Counted from the stretch's first letter, positions 1 to 9,554 are shown. The stretch: DNA of 64,000 nt from Desulfonatronum lacustre DSM 10312 (GCF_000519265.1 NZ_KI912608.1:1067665-1131664); one strand, 5' to 3'. The notes: generated by a model not told the origin, from the letters alone. Numbers and translations are program-made.

Positions 1-1
1 C

Positions 2-274
2 TGCTTCATCTCCCATACCGGCCAGGTCCAGCCCTGCGGCTATCTGGAATTGGACTGCGGTCAGGTCCGGACTACGCCGTTTCCGGAAATTTGGAAAAAA
101 TCCCCGCAGTTTCTGGAGTTTCGCGACCAGAAGACCTACCACGGCAAGTGCGGGGTCTGCGAATTTCACAAGGTCTGCGCCGGCTGCCGGGCCCGGGCCC
201 AGACCATGAGCGGTCACTACCTGGCCGAGGAACCGCTGTGCACCTATCAGCCGAAAAAGGCTGAAGCCAAGTGA
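2..274 (+). CDS. Radical SAM/SPASM heme-biosynthesis protein (AhbC/AhbD type), C-terminal part
   Basis: The gene enters from the left edge in frame 2, so only about 90 residues are visible. They form a SPASM-type cysteine-rich tail: PCGYLELDCG, then CGVCEFHKVCAGCRARA and a final Cys in EEPLCTYQP. This spacing is typical of AhbC/AhbD/NirJ radical SAM enzymes, where the C-terminal cysteines bind an auxiliary [4Fe-4S] cluster. In sulfate reducers these enzymes process didecarboxysiroheme (AhbC) or convert Fe-coproporphyrin to heme (AhbD). The next gene, 46 bp downstream on the same strand, is a siroheme decarboxylase, which supports the pathway. The visible part cannot separate AhbC from AhbD. 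Confidence 0.85.
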   Translation, partial: CFISHTGQVQPCGYLELDCGQVRTTPFPEIWKKSPQFLEFRDQKTYHGKCGVCEFHKVCAGCRARAQTMSGHYLAEEPLCTYQPKKAEAK

Positions 275-320
275 CCAGCACCGAAAGAGCCCCCAAAATA
301 CAGCCCGAGATAAAACCACC

Positions 321-785
321 ATGGACGCGACTGACAAGAAAATCCTGGACCTGATCCAGACCGACTTCCCCCTGGACCCGCGGCCCTACGCCCGGATCGG
401 CGAACAATTCGGCCTGACCGAGGCCGAGGCCTTGGCCCGAGTGCGGGCCCTCAAGGGCAAGGGCATCATCCGCCGCATCGGCGCCAATTTCCAGTCCCGC
501 AAGCTGGGCTGGACCAGCACCCTCTGCGCGGCCCAGGTCCCGGAAGACAAGCTGGATCAGTTCACTTCCGAAGTGAACCGCCACCCCGGCGTGACCCACA
601 ACTACCTGCGCCAGCACATGTACAACGTCTGGTTCACCATGATCGCGCCCAGCGTGGACAAGGTCCGCGAAACCCTGGCCGAGATCACGGCCAGAACCGG
701 CATCGAAATCCTGAACCTGCCCGCGGAAAAGACCTTTAAGATCAAGGTGGACTTTCCCATGTCCGACGAGAGCGAGCAAGAGTGA
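321..785 (+). CDS. Siroheme decarboxylase subunit (AhbA/AhbB, Lrp/AsnC-like)
   Basis: A 154-residue protein with an AsnC-like N-terminal helix-turn-helix (about 1-60, starting MDATDKKILDLIQ) and a C-terminal ligand-binding fold containing VTHNYLRQ and YNVWFT motifs, as in the NirD/AhbA/AhbB family. These paired subunits decarboxylate siroheme to 12,18-didecarboxysiroheme in the cytoplasm, the first step of the siroheme-dependent heme route. It follows the radical SAM gene in a likely operon and ends at a strong terminator (849-887). I cannot assign AhbA versus AhbB. The 3' end (676-766) is repeated almost exactly at 9464-9554, so this gene end marks one border of an insert-like segment. Confidence 0.88.
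   Translation: MDATDKKILDLIQTDFPLDPRPYARIGEQFGLTEAEALARVRALKGKGIIRRIGANFQSRKLGWTSTLCAAQVPEDKLDQFTSEVNRHPGVTHNYLRQHMYNVWFTMIAPSVDKVRETLAEITARTGIEILNLPAEKTFKIKVDFPMSDESEQE
676..766 (+). repeat. 91-bp direct repeat, copy 1 (inside the siroheme decarboxylase gene)
   Basis: Bases 676-766 match 9464-9554 with one difference (C at 722, T at 9510). The copy codes for the last third of the decarboxylase up to FPMS, after which the two sequences diverge. It marks the left border of an 8.8-kb segment. Confidence 0.95.
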
Positions 786-848
786 TTCGCCAGCGGAATA
801 CTGTTCAGCCTGGCCAGGCAAGGCGCGACATGTGCAAAAATGAATCGG

Positions 849-887
849 AAAAACGTCTGAACAGGTCCGACCTGTTCAGACGTTTTT
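849..887 (+). terminator. Rho-independent terminator of the heme operon
   Basis: A perfect 17-bp inverted repeat (849-865 with 871-887) with a 5-nt loop. The right arm ends in a T-run (CGTTTTT). It lies 64 bp after the decarboxylase stop codon and can end transcription of the ahb genes before the opposing LVIVD gene. Confidence 0.85.
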
Positions 888-944
888 CATTGACGTCCCG
901 ATAGTTAGATTGCTGTGTGGCCATGCAACCCATCCGGCATGATT

Positions 945-1904
945 CTAATTGCTTACAAGGTGTTGAAGATCAATAACCGTCAATTCATCTTTGTCGGCCA
1001 TGCTCAAGTAGGCCACGTTCTCACTTATGCACATGGCCAGACAGATGCCTTCCAATTCTTTTTTGCCGACTTCGACGATACGCTCAGGATTACTAATATC
1101 GAACACCAGAAATCCATCGTCCAGACTTGCAATGTAAGCACGGTCGCCCGCAATGGCAGCGACTGGCGACCTGCCGATGTCTATGGAGGTGACCATTCGA
1201 GGACTCGTGGGTGAAGCGATGTCTATGATGTGCATCCGACGCTCTGAAGTGTTCATATACAGATGTGTCCCCGAAACACCCAGCCCGCGGGGGCGTCCCG
1301 GCAAGTCGATAAATACCGTTTCCACCGGTCTGGCTGGATTCTGAAGATCAAAAACATGCAACCCTCCGTTGAAGTTGGCTACATATGCAAACTGATCAAC
1401 AACCGCCAGGGACTGCACCTGGGCTGGCGCGTCTATCCTTGATATTTCCTGCGGTACGGCGGGAGTGGAAATATCGAAAACACGCAATCCCTGTCCGGAC
1501 ACGGCCGCCAGCGCATATTGGCCGAAAATCTTGAAAGACTTAATCCCGCCGCCGTATTTGTGATACTTGCCGACAGTGGCGCATCGCTCCGGATTGCTGA
1601 CGTCGATGATCAGCAAGCCTTCTTGGTCGTCCACCACATAAGCGAATCCATTGGCAAAATCCATGTCCAGGACACACCCCTTGGTTTCCATGCAGCCGAC
1701 CATTTTCGGTTTTCCCGATTCAGACATTTCAAAAATCTTCAATCCTTGATCCGTATTGGACAAAAATGCATTTTCCCCCTCCAGGCGTACACATGCGCGC
1801 CCGGTGACCCCGATACATCCCGCATGGGCGATTACCGATATAAACGTTACCAAAACAAAGCAAAATAGAACACCAGTCAGACACTTCATTTTGAATGATT
1901 TCAT
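945..1904 (-). CDS. Secreted LVIVD-repeat beta-propeller protein
   Basis: A 319-residue protein with a signal peptide (about 1-28, hydrophobic core GVLFCFVLVTFISVIA) followed by repeats of the form GLxxxDxxNPxxP: GLLIIDVSNPE, GLRVFDISTP, GLHVFDLQNPARP, MHIIDIASPTSP and FLVFDISNPE. These are LVIVD repeats, which fold as beta-propellers in exported proteins, usually of unknown role. GGAGG upstream of the chosen ATG supports the start. It lies inside the segment bounded by the 91-bp repeats and is transcribed in the same direction as the other genes there. No catalytic residues are recognisable, so a binding or scaffold role is only an inference. Confidence 0.8.
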   Translation of the reverse strand: MKSFKMKCLTGVLFCFVLVTFISVIAHAGCIGVTGRACVRLEGENAFLSNTDQGLKIFEMSESGKPKMVGCMETKGCVLDMDFANGFAYVVDDQEGLLIIDVSNPERCATVGKYHKYGGGIKSFKIFGQYALAAVSGQGLRVFDISTPAVPQEISRIDAPAQVQSLAVVDQFAYVANFNGGLHVFDLQNPARPVETVFIDLPGRPRGLGVSGTHLYMNTSERRMHIIDIASPTSPRMVTSIDIGRSPVAAIAGDRAYIASLDDGFLVFDISNPERIVEVGKKELEGICLAMCISENVAYLSMADKDELTVIDLQHLVSN

Positions 1905-2074
1905 AATCCATGACCTCCATTTTACATTGTAAAGAAAATCTGACTACATTTTTGAAAGTCCATTACGCCATGCTTTCTTCATGATCACCTCCCTTCACGG
2001 ATGTCTTTCATGGAATTATATTGTCAGAATAATATGAATTAATTTTGCACATTACAATTATGATCTCATACAAA

Positions 2075-3142
2075 TTAATGAACAGCATTCCAATGCTGCA
2101 ATGCGTTTTGAGACGCACTCAAAATAGCCATGTTGCCAAGAGAAGTTCTTGAAACCATGGCCAGCATTTCACCTCTTATCGAGTAATCGCTAACTGATAT
2201 GTCTGCATACTCTGCATAGTAATCCGTACAGTTCTGACATGCGTTCATACCCCTCGAATTTGACCCTTCGCTGCAGAAAACTCCGATTTTGATGCTGAAA
2301 TGTTCTGATGGCATAAGGCCGAGATATTCCATTTTGCGTAGCGAGAGGACCTGGCATGGTTTCCCGACAAATCCTAATCTTTTTGAGCCGTTGGAAGATG
2401 TTGTCGACTTTTTTTCCACTGCGTGTTCATCAGACAAATTCGGTTGAAACCCATAAAGCATCGACCCCAAAGTCGGATTGTTGATCCGATCACTCAAGTT
2501 GAGTATATCTTCGCTATTATATGCAATGACTGGAGATTTTTTTTTGTTATGTTCACAGGGGACAATGACCCCATCAATAAATCCTGCATCCATCATGTGC
2601 AGAAGCAAAGCTGTCAGCGCTCCACTTTTGATATCTTTTTTCTGTAATTCAGAATCTGAAGCTTTGTATATTCCTGCACTCATAACTCGTCCGCTCGGCT
2701 CTTCCCATGAAACCATACCCCTTATTTTTTCATTTAATAATTCATTTGCTGAGCAAATTGCGTAACATATACCACATTCAATACATCTTGTTTTCTCGGA
2801 AAAAGATGGATAACCGTTAACATCGAATTCTATGGCATCATATTTCATTGACTTGCAATATGTGACACAACCTCCACATCGACGACATAATTGTTCTGGT
2901 TGATACTCTTCAAGAAGATCAGAAAAGCATTTCAATCTCCTTGGAGTACTTTCCTTGTGCACTAAGGCATTCAAATCAAATTTTTTTTTGAATGCCTCAT
3001 TCCCATTACCTTTCTCGACCTTCCCTTGAATCAATGAACCGGATGAATTCTGTTTCTGATTCAAATTGTCTTTCTTCTTCAAATCTTTTTCATTTTTCAC
3101 CGAAGCATTCACCCTTGACGATGCACGTTCTAACCTTGACAT
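2075..3142 (-). CDS. FrhB-like iron-sulfur protein (coenzyme F420 hydrogenase/dehydrogenase beta family)
   Basis: The 355-residue protein starts with a lysine- and asparagine-rich, probably disordered stretch (1-60). Two complete [4Fe-4S] motifs follow (C86xxCxxCxxxC96 and C120xxCxxCxxxC130), then a domain with GKPCQV, GVFCSEG and CQNCTDYYAEYADISVSDYS, as in the C-terminal half of FrhB/FpoF-type proteins. Members transfer electrons between ferredoxin-like clusters, flavin and a partner oxidoreductase; many outside methanogens act on other substrates. No flavoenzyme partner is adjacent. The gene is clearly more AT-rich than the region, which suggests transfer. AAGGAG lies just upstream of the start. 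Confidence 0.75.
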   Translation of the reverse strand: MSRLERASSRVNASVKNEKDLKKKDNLNQKQNSSGSLIQGKVEKGNGNEAFKKKFDLNALVHKESTPRRLKCFSDLLEEYQPEQLCRRCGGCVTYCKSMKYDAIEFDVNGYPSFSEKTRCIECGICYAICSANELLNEKIRGMVSWEEPSGRVMSAGIYKASDSELQKKDIKSGALTALLLHMMDAGFIDGVIVPCEHNKKKSPVIAYNSEDILNLSDRINNPTLGSMLYGFQPNLSDEHAVEKKSTTSSNGSKRLGFVGKPCQVLSLRKMEYLGLMPSEHFSIKIGVFCSEGSNSRGMNACQNCTDYYAEYADISVSDYSIRGEMLAMVSRTSLGNMAILSASQNALQHWNAVH

Positions 3143-3294
3143 GACAAATCTCCTTATAGCTGTAGTGCAGTTCCCGAAAAACGACGTAAATATCTTGGAC
3201 GTCGTGCCTCAAAAAAACTTCTCCGTATTAACTGAATGTTCGCCTTATACCAATTCTACTTCGGCAATGCGTTTTTCGCTTGAGAAAATGCAGT

Positions 3295-3391
3295 TATCGG
3301 GGTCGGCGTCGGCATCGGTATCGGGATAGATACTGTTTGTTCGCCAATAATCCTAATTCGACCCCGATACCGATACCGATACCGATACCGA
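3295..3391. repeat. Palindromic element built from CCGATA/TATCGG hexamers
   Basis: Within the 487-bp gene-free gap 3143-3629. The left arm (3295-3326) reads as imperfect TCGGTA/TCGGCG hexamers, and the right arm (3363-3391) is five tandem CCGATA-type units of opposite sense. The arms can pair around a 36-nt AT-rich centre. It resembles in architecture, but not in unit sequence, the elements at 12324-12442 and 53543-53654. Confidence 0.75.
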
Positions 3392-3548
3392 AAGAGAAGC
3401 TTTGAATTAGAAATGGTATTACAAGGTCATCATCAGTATCCAGGAACTTTTTTTTAATACTGTGACGTTCTTGCGGTCATCATCAAGGCCGGGAGGTTTC
3501 GAGAAGATTACAACTGAGGGTACAGAAATTTTTTTTCTTAACTTCCAA

Positions 3549-3597
3549 ATTGAAAAACTCCCAATTGCTGCCTCGCAGCAATTGGGAGTTTTTCAAT
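3549..3597 (-). terminator. Perfect 23-bp inverted repeat, probable terminator
   Basis: Arms 3549-3571 and 3575-3597 are perfectly complementary with a 3-nt loop. On the minus strand the core stem ends in GGGAG followed by TTTTT, a standard intrinsic terminator 33 bp after the stop of the BTAD regulator. The outer A/T parts make it work in either direction. The core TTGAAAAACTCCCAATTGCTGC recurs in altered form near 33929, so it may belong to a dispersed family. Confidence 0.75.
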
Positions 3598-3629
3598 TAC
3601 TCATTGAACTTGATATCGCTTTGCCAATA

Positions 3630-5726
3630 TCAACTGACTTCATGTGCCTGTCGAGCCAGTGAGAGCAAAATAGGACCGGGAAGAGTGTCCACTTCTTTTT
3701 TCAAAACCACGCGGGCCTGCTGAAATGTTCGAAGCGCTTCGGAGGGAAACCCCATATCTATGAATACATGCATAAGCATCGCAAACACCTGTTCGTTCGC
3801 AACCGACAACGCCCTGGCCTTCTGAAGGTAATACAGCGCCTCCTCTGATCGATTCAACTGAAGGCACATTCTGGACATCAGCAGAGCTCCTTGGACATAT
3901 TCTTCTCTCAATCGGCAACGATACCTCTCCACCCAGGGATCTGCGACATGTTCCGGCAAAAAATCGCCCGTATATACATCCAAAATTTCCTTCATCTTCT
4001 CGATTGAGCAGTCTCTTTTCCTTGCTGCACGCATCTGCTCTCTGAATCGCAAACAGTCCACGGTACAAAATGCATTGTCCAGCGTGATACACCCTTGCTC
4101 CACAACCAACCAGGGGAATTGCCGTCCCAAGGCTTGATTCATGGCTTTCCTCAGCCGAGAGATCATGACTTTCAGGTTATTGACAGCCATGTCTCCATCC
4201 GTATCAGGCCATAACAAATCAAGAAGCAGATCACGGGAAACTCTGACTCCGCCATGCACGATCAAAGCCTTCAGCAGCAGTTGTGATCGAATGCCTTTTC
4301 GTTTTTGATCAAATACAAGCCGATCTCCCGCAAACATTTCAAACCCGCCAAAAGTCTGGATGCGGATGACCGCATTCTCCTGATCTTTCCATAAATGACA
4401 CTCCTCCTGTCTCGCCTGGATTTCCTGGCGCAAGGACTCCACAAATCCCGCGGGTCTGTTCACTACGTTCAACTCCGATCCCATCGGCGTGAAGTGAATA
4501 GCCCGCTCGTAATATTCACCGGCTCGATCCAGCCTTCCTTGATCCAAAAGAGCCCTTGCCATCTCCATGGCACCGCAAGCGGCAAAATACCTAAACCCCG
4601 TGGCGCACCAAGTATTGATCCAATCATTGAGAAACGACCCCGCTTCATCCGTTCGCTTCAAGTCCACCAGTGACTGGGCGACAACCAATGCATTTTGCAG
4701 TTCGGGCAATGGGCTACCGCTGAGTCTGCCATATTCCATTCCTTCCATTCCGTGCAGGTACGCCTCGTAGGCTTTTTGACGCATCAGTTCGTAAACGCCG
4801 TGACAATAATGTACACATGACCAAAAAAGATAGTTTTTCTCGGGAATGGCTCTCAATCGGATTTGCTCCGACAATTTTTCCGCTTCGCTGGTTCTTCCAA
4901 GTTCGGATATCGTCATGAGCAGAGAACCAGACGCCATCAGCCATGCATAAGGGGGAAGTTCAAGCGCATGGGGGTGATCAAGCACGTTTCTAAAAATGAC
5001 TTCCGCTTTTTCACCTCTGCCTTCGAAGTAGTGGTACAGTCCCGTCAGGGTCTGCATTTGCAAAACAGCGTTTGATGAAGCCTCCTTTGCCTCCAATAAT
5101 GGCTGGATATCGTCTACGATGATGCGGAGTGCTGGAAAATCTCCAGTATAGGTCAGCGCAAATCCTGCGGCCCATGCGGCCCGGATGGACAATGAAACGG
5201 AACCGGTTTTGAACGCATGGCCTCTTGCGAGACGACCAAAGTACAATGAGGAATCAAAATCACCACTTCCGACTATTTTTGTAAAAGACCTGGAAATACA
5301 GAAGCTTGTCATGGCACATGCCTGATTGCCGGCCGTTCCCATAACTTCCTCGATCAAGTCGTCCAATTTTTGCAAATCACGGAGAGAATTCCCGGTGTTC
5401 ATGACAAGCATGACAGCCCCTTCCAGGGCTCCGGCAGCGGCAATGTGATCGCCTGCCGAACAAAATTCTCGGCAATACTGGATCAGTTCTTCAACAGGAG
5501 TCGATGCCCGCACCACTTCCACAAGAAACCGCAGGCGCGGCGTCCACTCAAACCCTGAATCGACATGGCACAGAGGGTGAACATGAAGGGCGAGTCTTTG
5601 CAACCGCAGTTCAAGCAGCCACTCAGGCCCCCACTTGTCGAGAGCTTGAGCGTACTGATCCCATCTACCGTATCGATAGAATGTTTGAAAAGGCTCCAGC
5701 AGATTCGTGACCCGGATAGTCCGCAA
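3630..5726 (-). CDS. BTAD/SARP-type transcriptional regulator with TPR-like N-terminus
   Basis: A 698-residue protein. Residues about 1-440 are helical, TPR-like repeats. Residues about 450-545 form an OmpR-like winged helix (FGGFEMFAGDRLVFD, RKGIRSQLLLKALIVHGG, LLDLLWPDTDGDMAVNNLK, ISRLRKAM), and the rest is a bacterial transcriptional activator domain (YTGDFLPE, DPWVERYRCRLREEY, EALRTFQQ). The layout is that of SARP/BTAD activators without an ATPase domain. The neighbouring 1080-residue regulator has the same C-terminal architecture preceded by an ATPase, so the two look like paralogs. Targets are unknown; the adjacent LVIVD and FrhB-like genes are candidates. The start is the first in-frame Met and is not certain. 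Confidence 0.8.
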   Translation of the reverse strand: MRTIRVTNLLEPFQTFYRYGRWDQYAQALDKWGPEWLLELRLQRLALHVHPLCHVDSGFEWTPRLRFLVEVVRASTPVEELIQYCREFCSAGDHIAAAGALEGAVMLVMNTGNSLRDLQKLDDLIEEVMGTAGNQACAMTSFCISRSFTKIVGSGDFDSSLYFGRLARGHAFKTGSVSLSIRAAWAAGFALTYTGDFPALRIIVDDIQPLLEAKEASSNAVLQMQTLTGLYHYFEGRGEKAEVIFRNVLDHPHALELPPYAWLMASGSLLMTISELGRTSEAEKLSEQIRLRAIPEKNYLFWSCVHYCHGVYELMRQKAYEAYLHGMEGMEYGRLSGSPLPELQNALVVAQSLVDLKRTDEAGSFLNDWINTWCATGFRYFAACGAMEMARALLDQGRLDRAGEYYERAIHFTPMGSELNVVNRPAGFVESLRQEIQARQEECHLWKDQENAVIRIQTFGGFEMFAGDRLVFDQKRKGIRSQLLLKALIVHGGVRVSRDLLLDLLWPDTDGDMAVNNLKVMISRLRKAMNQALGRQFPWLVVEQGCITLDNAFCTVDCLRFREQMRAARKRDCSIEKMKEILDVYTGDFLPEHVADPWVERYRCRLREEYVQGALLMSRMCLQLNRSEEALYYLQKARALSVANEQVFAMLMHVFIDMGFPSEALRTFQQARVVLKKEVDTLPGPILLSLARQAHEVS

Positions 5727-5778
5727 GATTCTCGCCTCGGGAAGATGTTTCGGGAAGGAATGTGCTCTTTCATTTGCA

Positions 5779-5837
5779 AGAAGGGGGCGCCGCGGGAGGC
5801 ACCGTGGAGGGAAGCTGGTGCCGCGGCGCCCCCTTCT
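5779..5837. other. GC-rich 17-bp perfect inverted repeat between the two BTAD regulators
   Basis: Arms 5779-5795 (AGAAGGGGGCGCCGCGG) and 5821-5837 are perfectly complementary. The 25-nt interval can pair further (GAGGCACC with GGTG). It sits between the stop of the ATPase-regulator and the start of the downstream regulator, both on the minus strand. It may attenuate or terminate read-through. No long T-run follows, so a classic terminator is not certain. Confidence 0.55.
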
Positions 5838-5985
5838 TTTGGTGGGTTACGTGTCCAGTATACCCAACTTTGGTCACGGATTGGTCACAATCTGCAATGA
5901 TTGAGATTTTTTTTTGAACCGGAGGGATGAACTGTCGACGAAAGAAAGCCTGGGGCAGGATAGGAAAAAGAATATGTCGGAATGT

Positions 5986-8900
5986 TCAATCCGGGCACCC
6001 AAGAGAACGGGCAAGTTTTTGAATTTCAAGGGAGGGTTTTATGTCGAAGACTTCTCTCAGCCGCCCCCTGCAACGGTGATAGGTGGCTACCACCTCTTTT
6101 TTTCGGTTCATTTTCTGCGCGCAAACCATCAATCGGCCATAAAAGTCCTCGTGCAGGTCATCCACTTCGAGCGCTCTCAAATAACACTGCCGGGCCTGCT
6201 CAAGGTCGCCGGATCGCTCGAGGACGTCACCAAGGCTGGCGATCAGATCATGAAATTTGTTGCGCAACCGCTCCCGCGTGGGAATGGTCCAGGGATAGTT
6301 CAGGTCCATTTGCAGAAAGTGTCCGCGGTAGAGGTCCTGGGCCTGGCTGGCCAAACTATAGAAGTTTATCCTGACTTCGTTGGTCTTATCATCGCCTTCC
6401 TCCAGTCGATTTCGACTGGCCAGCTCAAAGACGCGTCCGCACAGCTCCATAAACGTCCAGGCATCCACCCAGCAGATCCGGTCATTCAAGAAAACACCGT
6501 TTCCCTGGACCACCAGGAACTCCCTGGCGCCAAGCAGTTTTCGCAGACGGGACAACGTGGTCGTAAAAACACTATGCGCCCTGTCACCATCTGAATCCGG
6601 CCACAACAGATCAGCCAGTTCATTTTCGCTCGCACCGTTTCTGCCCGCCACGACCAGAGTCTTTAACAGGGCCAAGGGCCTGTGCTGCAATTTACCTCCA
6701 AAATACAGAACCTGTTCTTCCTTGACCAGTTCGAACCTGCCCAGGGTATGGATACGCAGTATCCATGGCCAATTGAATATTTCCAGGGGAGGCGGATCGG
6801 GAAACAATTTCCTGCGGCGGATCAAAAGCCTCGCATACTCCACCTCAATGCCGTGTTTCAGGGCTGTGGCGCATAGACGAGCCATCATATCGGGTCTCCA
6901 CCACCAAAACATATTCAGATATCCTTCCCGGCGACCCAGATGAAATGCCATGCGCAGATAGTCCAAGCCATGCGTCCTGAGATTAGAGTCCACCAAGCCG
7001 AAATGCGCCTTGCAGATCAACCGCATGAACTCCAGGATTCTGCTGCCGGACCCGGCAATATTGTTTTCCAACATTACCATGATCTGTTCGCGACCTTCAC
7101 GATCCCCCATTTCATGGCAGATATGGGCCTTCACCAGGGCAAAAAATGGTAAAGCATAGCGGGCCCCAGTCTGCTCGGCGGTTATCAGGGCTTTTTCAAT
7201 ATCCAGTTCAGCCGGAACGAGGTTGTCGCGATACAGGTGATACGTGGCGGCGGTGTAATGGTAATGCGCCCGTGCAAGCCGCATGCTCCTGGGGGTAACC
7301 GTCTGCATTTCAGCGAGATGTTTTTTCGCTGTACGGACATCCCCATGAGTCAAAGCCGCAAAAACACCCTGCCCCAGAAGCTTTGAACTCCATAACGTCA
7401 AGTTATGTCGTCGGGCCAAGCTCAATGCCCCCTCTACAATCTCCAGAGCCTGATCCCCGCGGGCGAAACACAAGGAAAACACAAGCGCCTCCAGGCAATT
7501 CGCGTTCAAGACGTCAGCAAGTGGGGTCTCAGGAGTCCGAACTGCTCGTTGAATGTTTTCCGAAAGGATTCGCAAGCGATTGAGATCTCCTGTCCACAAG
7601 GCGTGGTAGGCTGCATGAAAACCGACATGAAGAAGATTATACCCGGTGAATTGTTGGTGGGGCTGCCGCAAGGCAAGTTCCAGCCAGACTCGGATTCGTT
7701 CCGCTTGCTCGGGGCGCACGGACACCAGCGCCCCGAGCATGCAGACGGCGGTTCTCGTTCCCAACTCAGAGCGTGAAATCGCCAGTCCTTCCTCCAGTAG
7801 CGTTTCCAGGGCTGCTATCCAACCGTCAAGAAAGAGTAAATCGTTTCCGTCATAAATACAGGTGTCCACCGCTCCGCACCACGCCGAAAGCATCCCCTCC
7901 TCGTCCCGAACGGCCCGGAACCCCTCAAAAGCGAGTTCATAATAGCCTCTGCTGCGCACGGGATCCGTGAACAGCAGGCAGGTCGCCATCCAGTAAGCCA
8001 GCCAGGGCTCTTTATCCAAAAAACTTTGCTGGACAGCGGATATCCATTTTTCCAGGGTCCTAAAACGCCCCTCGGACACCATCTTTTCAGCATGTTTCAA
8101 GATGACCTCGACTATCCGTTTCGTCTCGCCCACGCTTCGAAACAGACTCACAGCCTCTTCGAGCTGTCCTGACGACTCCAGGATTGCGGCTGAACGACAT
8201 ATCAGCCTCTTTAACTCCTCAGGCGCGCTTTCCTTCCCGGCCATGAATCGGAGAAACTGCGAAAACAGTGGGTGATATTCGTATTCAGGGATTGATGAAA
8301 GATGTCGGGTGGTAAAATAGTTATTTTGAAAAAGACGGATGAGGATATTCTCTGCCTGTTCAGAGCCGGTCAAGGTGGAGGCCATGTCCACGGTCATCTT
8401 GGACAAAAATGCTGTTTTGATCAGAAAATCTCTGATTTCAGGCTGAATTTTATGGAAAACCTCCAAAGCCAAATAATTAAACACGTCCTCCATCGGGACC
8501 CAAGGCGTTGTATCAGCAATTCGTCCTCCCCGGCGAAGGCTTTCTCCAAGCAGGACCAATCCAGCGGCCCAGCCATCGGTTTTTTGATGAAGCAAATTGA
8601 TCACTTCATCAGAAAAGTTGTCTGAGCCCAGCAGGGACTTGCTCTCTTCCAAAGTGAACCGGAGTTCGTTCCAGAAAAGAAAACTCACTCGTTGTTCGAC
8701 CAACATTTTGACGGATGCATCCGGCGGACAATTACGACTGACGATGAACATGTTCACTTCCTTCGGCGAGAAGGAAGTCAGCATGTCCATTGCAAAGGCA
8801 TGTACACTGCTGCCCTGATCAAGGAGATGATAGTTGTCCAGGACAATATCGAACGCGGCGGGAAGATTGAGGACAAATCGTTCAAAAAAAATGCCGGAAA

Positions 8901-9228
8901 AAGTGGCGAGATTCTGGAGGTGCTCAGGCGTCAACGTGGAAACAACGGCGTCCTGCACCTTGGAAATCGGCTTTGCAGCCGTTGCCAAGCCAGTAAAAAA
9001 AGAGGCTGGGTCGTTGTCCGTTTCATCCAGTTGATACCATATAAACGGCTTATTGCGTCGCTGGACATACGTAGCAATGAGCGAGGTCTTTCCGGAGCCG
9101 GGTGGCCCGGTTATCCAGATCACTGAACGCAGACAGGCCTCATCCAGCCTATCGAACAACCGTGGACGAAGAACGAATCTGTCGATTTCCGGCGGAGTGC
9201 ACTTGGAGACAGAAAATGAGTTCGTCAT
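5986..9228 (-). CDS. MalT-like ATPase regulator with C-terminal BTAD DNA-binding module
   Basis: A 1080-residue STAND-type regulator. The N-terminus carries a P-loop (GPPGSGKTS, about 41-49), a Walker B-like IVLDNYHLLD and the MalT-style segment KTDGWAAGLVLLG. The middle (about 350-790) is TPR-like. From about 805 a winged helix follows (LGRFELV, LKTLVVAGRNGASENELADLLW, TTTLSRLRKLLG), ending in a BTAD domain. Such proteins bind an inducer in the repeat region and switch on transcription in an ATP-dependent way. It lies just inside the right 91-bp repeat and is the largest gene of the insert-like segment. The inducer is unknown. Confidence 0.85.
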   Translation of the reverse strand: MTNSFSVSKCTPPEIDRFVLRPRLFDRLDEACLRSVIWITGPPGSGKTSLIATYVQRRNKPFIWYQLDETDNDPASFFTGLATAAKPISKVQDAVVSTLTPEHLQNLATFSGIFFERFVLNLPAAFDIVLDNYHLLDQGSSVHAFAMDMLTSFSPKEVNMFIVSRNCPPDASVKMLVEQRVSFLFWNELRFTLEESKSLLGSDNFSDEVINLLHQKTDGWAAGLVLLGESLRRGGRIADTTPWVPMEDVFNYLALEVFHKIQPEIRDFLIKTAFLSKMTVDMASTLTGSEQAENILIRLFQNNYFTTRHLSSIPEYEYHPLFSQFLRFMAGKESAPEELKRLICRSAAILESSGQLEEAVSLFRSVGETKRIVEVILKHAEKMVSEGRFRTLEKWISAVQQSFLDKEPWLAYWMATCLLFTDPVRSRGYYELAFEGFRAVRDEEGMLSAWCGAVDTCIYDGNDLLFLDGWIAALETLLEEGLAISRSELGTRTAVCMLGALVSVRPEQAERIRVWLELALRQPHQQFTGYNLLHVGFHAAYHALWTGDLNRLRILSENIQRAVRTPETPLADVLNANCLEALVFSLCFARGDQALEIVEGALSLARRHNLTLWSSKLLGQGVFAALTHGDVRTAKKHLAEMQTVTPRSMRLARAHYHYTAATYHLYRDNLVPAELDIEKALITAEQTGARYALPFFALVKAHICHEMGDREGREQIMVMLENNIAGSGSRILEFMRLICKAHFGLVDSNLRTHGLDYLRMAFHLGRREGYLNMFWWWRPDMMARLCATALKHGIEVEYARLLIRRRKLFPDPPPLEIFNWPWILRIHTLGRFELVKEEQVLYFGGKLQHRPLALLKTLVVAGRNGASENELADLLWPDSDGDRAHSVFTTTLSRLRKLLGAREFLVVQGNGVFLNDRICWVDAWTFMELCGRVFELASRNRLEEGDDKTNEVRINFYSLASQAQDLYRGHFLQMDLNYPWTIPTRERLRNKFHDLIASLGDVLERSGDLEQARQCYLRALEVDDLHEDFYGRLMVCAQKMNRKKEVVATYHRCRGRLREVFDIKPSLEIQKLARSLGCPD

Positions 9229-9463
9229 TCTTGTTCCCCGCCGGGTAACTGGTTGGTCTTCGCAAAGAGTAATAATGCCCGTGGTCGGGCTTGTCTCGAT
9301 TTTTGGCTCTTCGCGTCATCACCATATAGCCAAAATTTTCATTCGATGTAAACACCCTCACAGGTTGTATTTATAGTTTTTTTCCCAGACGTCTCCTCAG
9401 CATGATAACCTCTCGAAAGAAATGAAAAAAAACGACCATTTCATGCAACCTGCAAGCATTGTT

Positions 9464-9554
9464 TGGCCGAGATCACGGCCAGAACCGGCATCGAAATCCT
9501 GAACCTGCCTGCGGAAAAGACCTTTAAGATCAAGGTGGACTTTCCCATGTCCGA
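9464..9554 (+). repeat. 91-bp direct repeat, copy 2
   Basis: Second copy of 676-766 with a single mismatch at 9510. Reading continues in frame to FPMSENDQD and a TGA at 9568-9570, so this is a displaced decarboxylase 3' end with a slightly different tail. It has no start codon or upstream coding part. Confidence 0.95.

Noticed and set aside
9229-9463. Possible integrase gene next to the right 91-bp repeat
   Set aside because: No coding signal was found; only short frames without motifs. It is likely the promoter region of the MalT-BTAD regulator.
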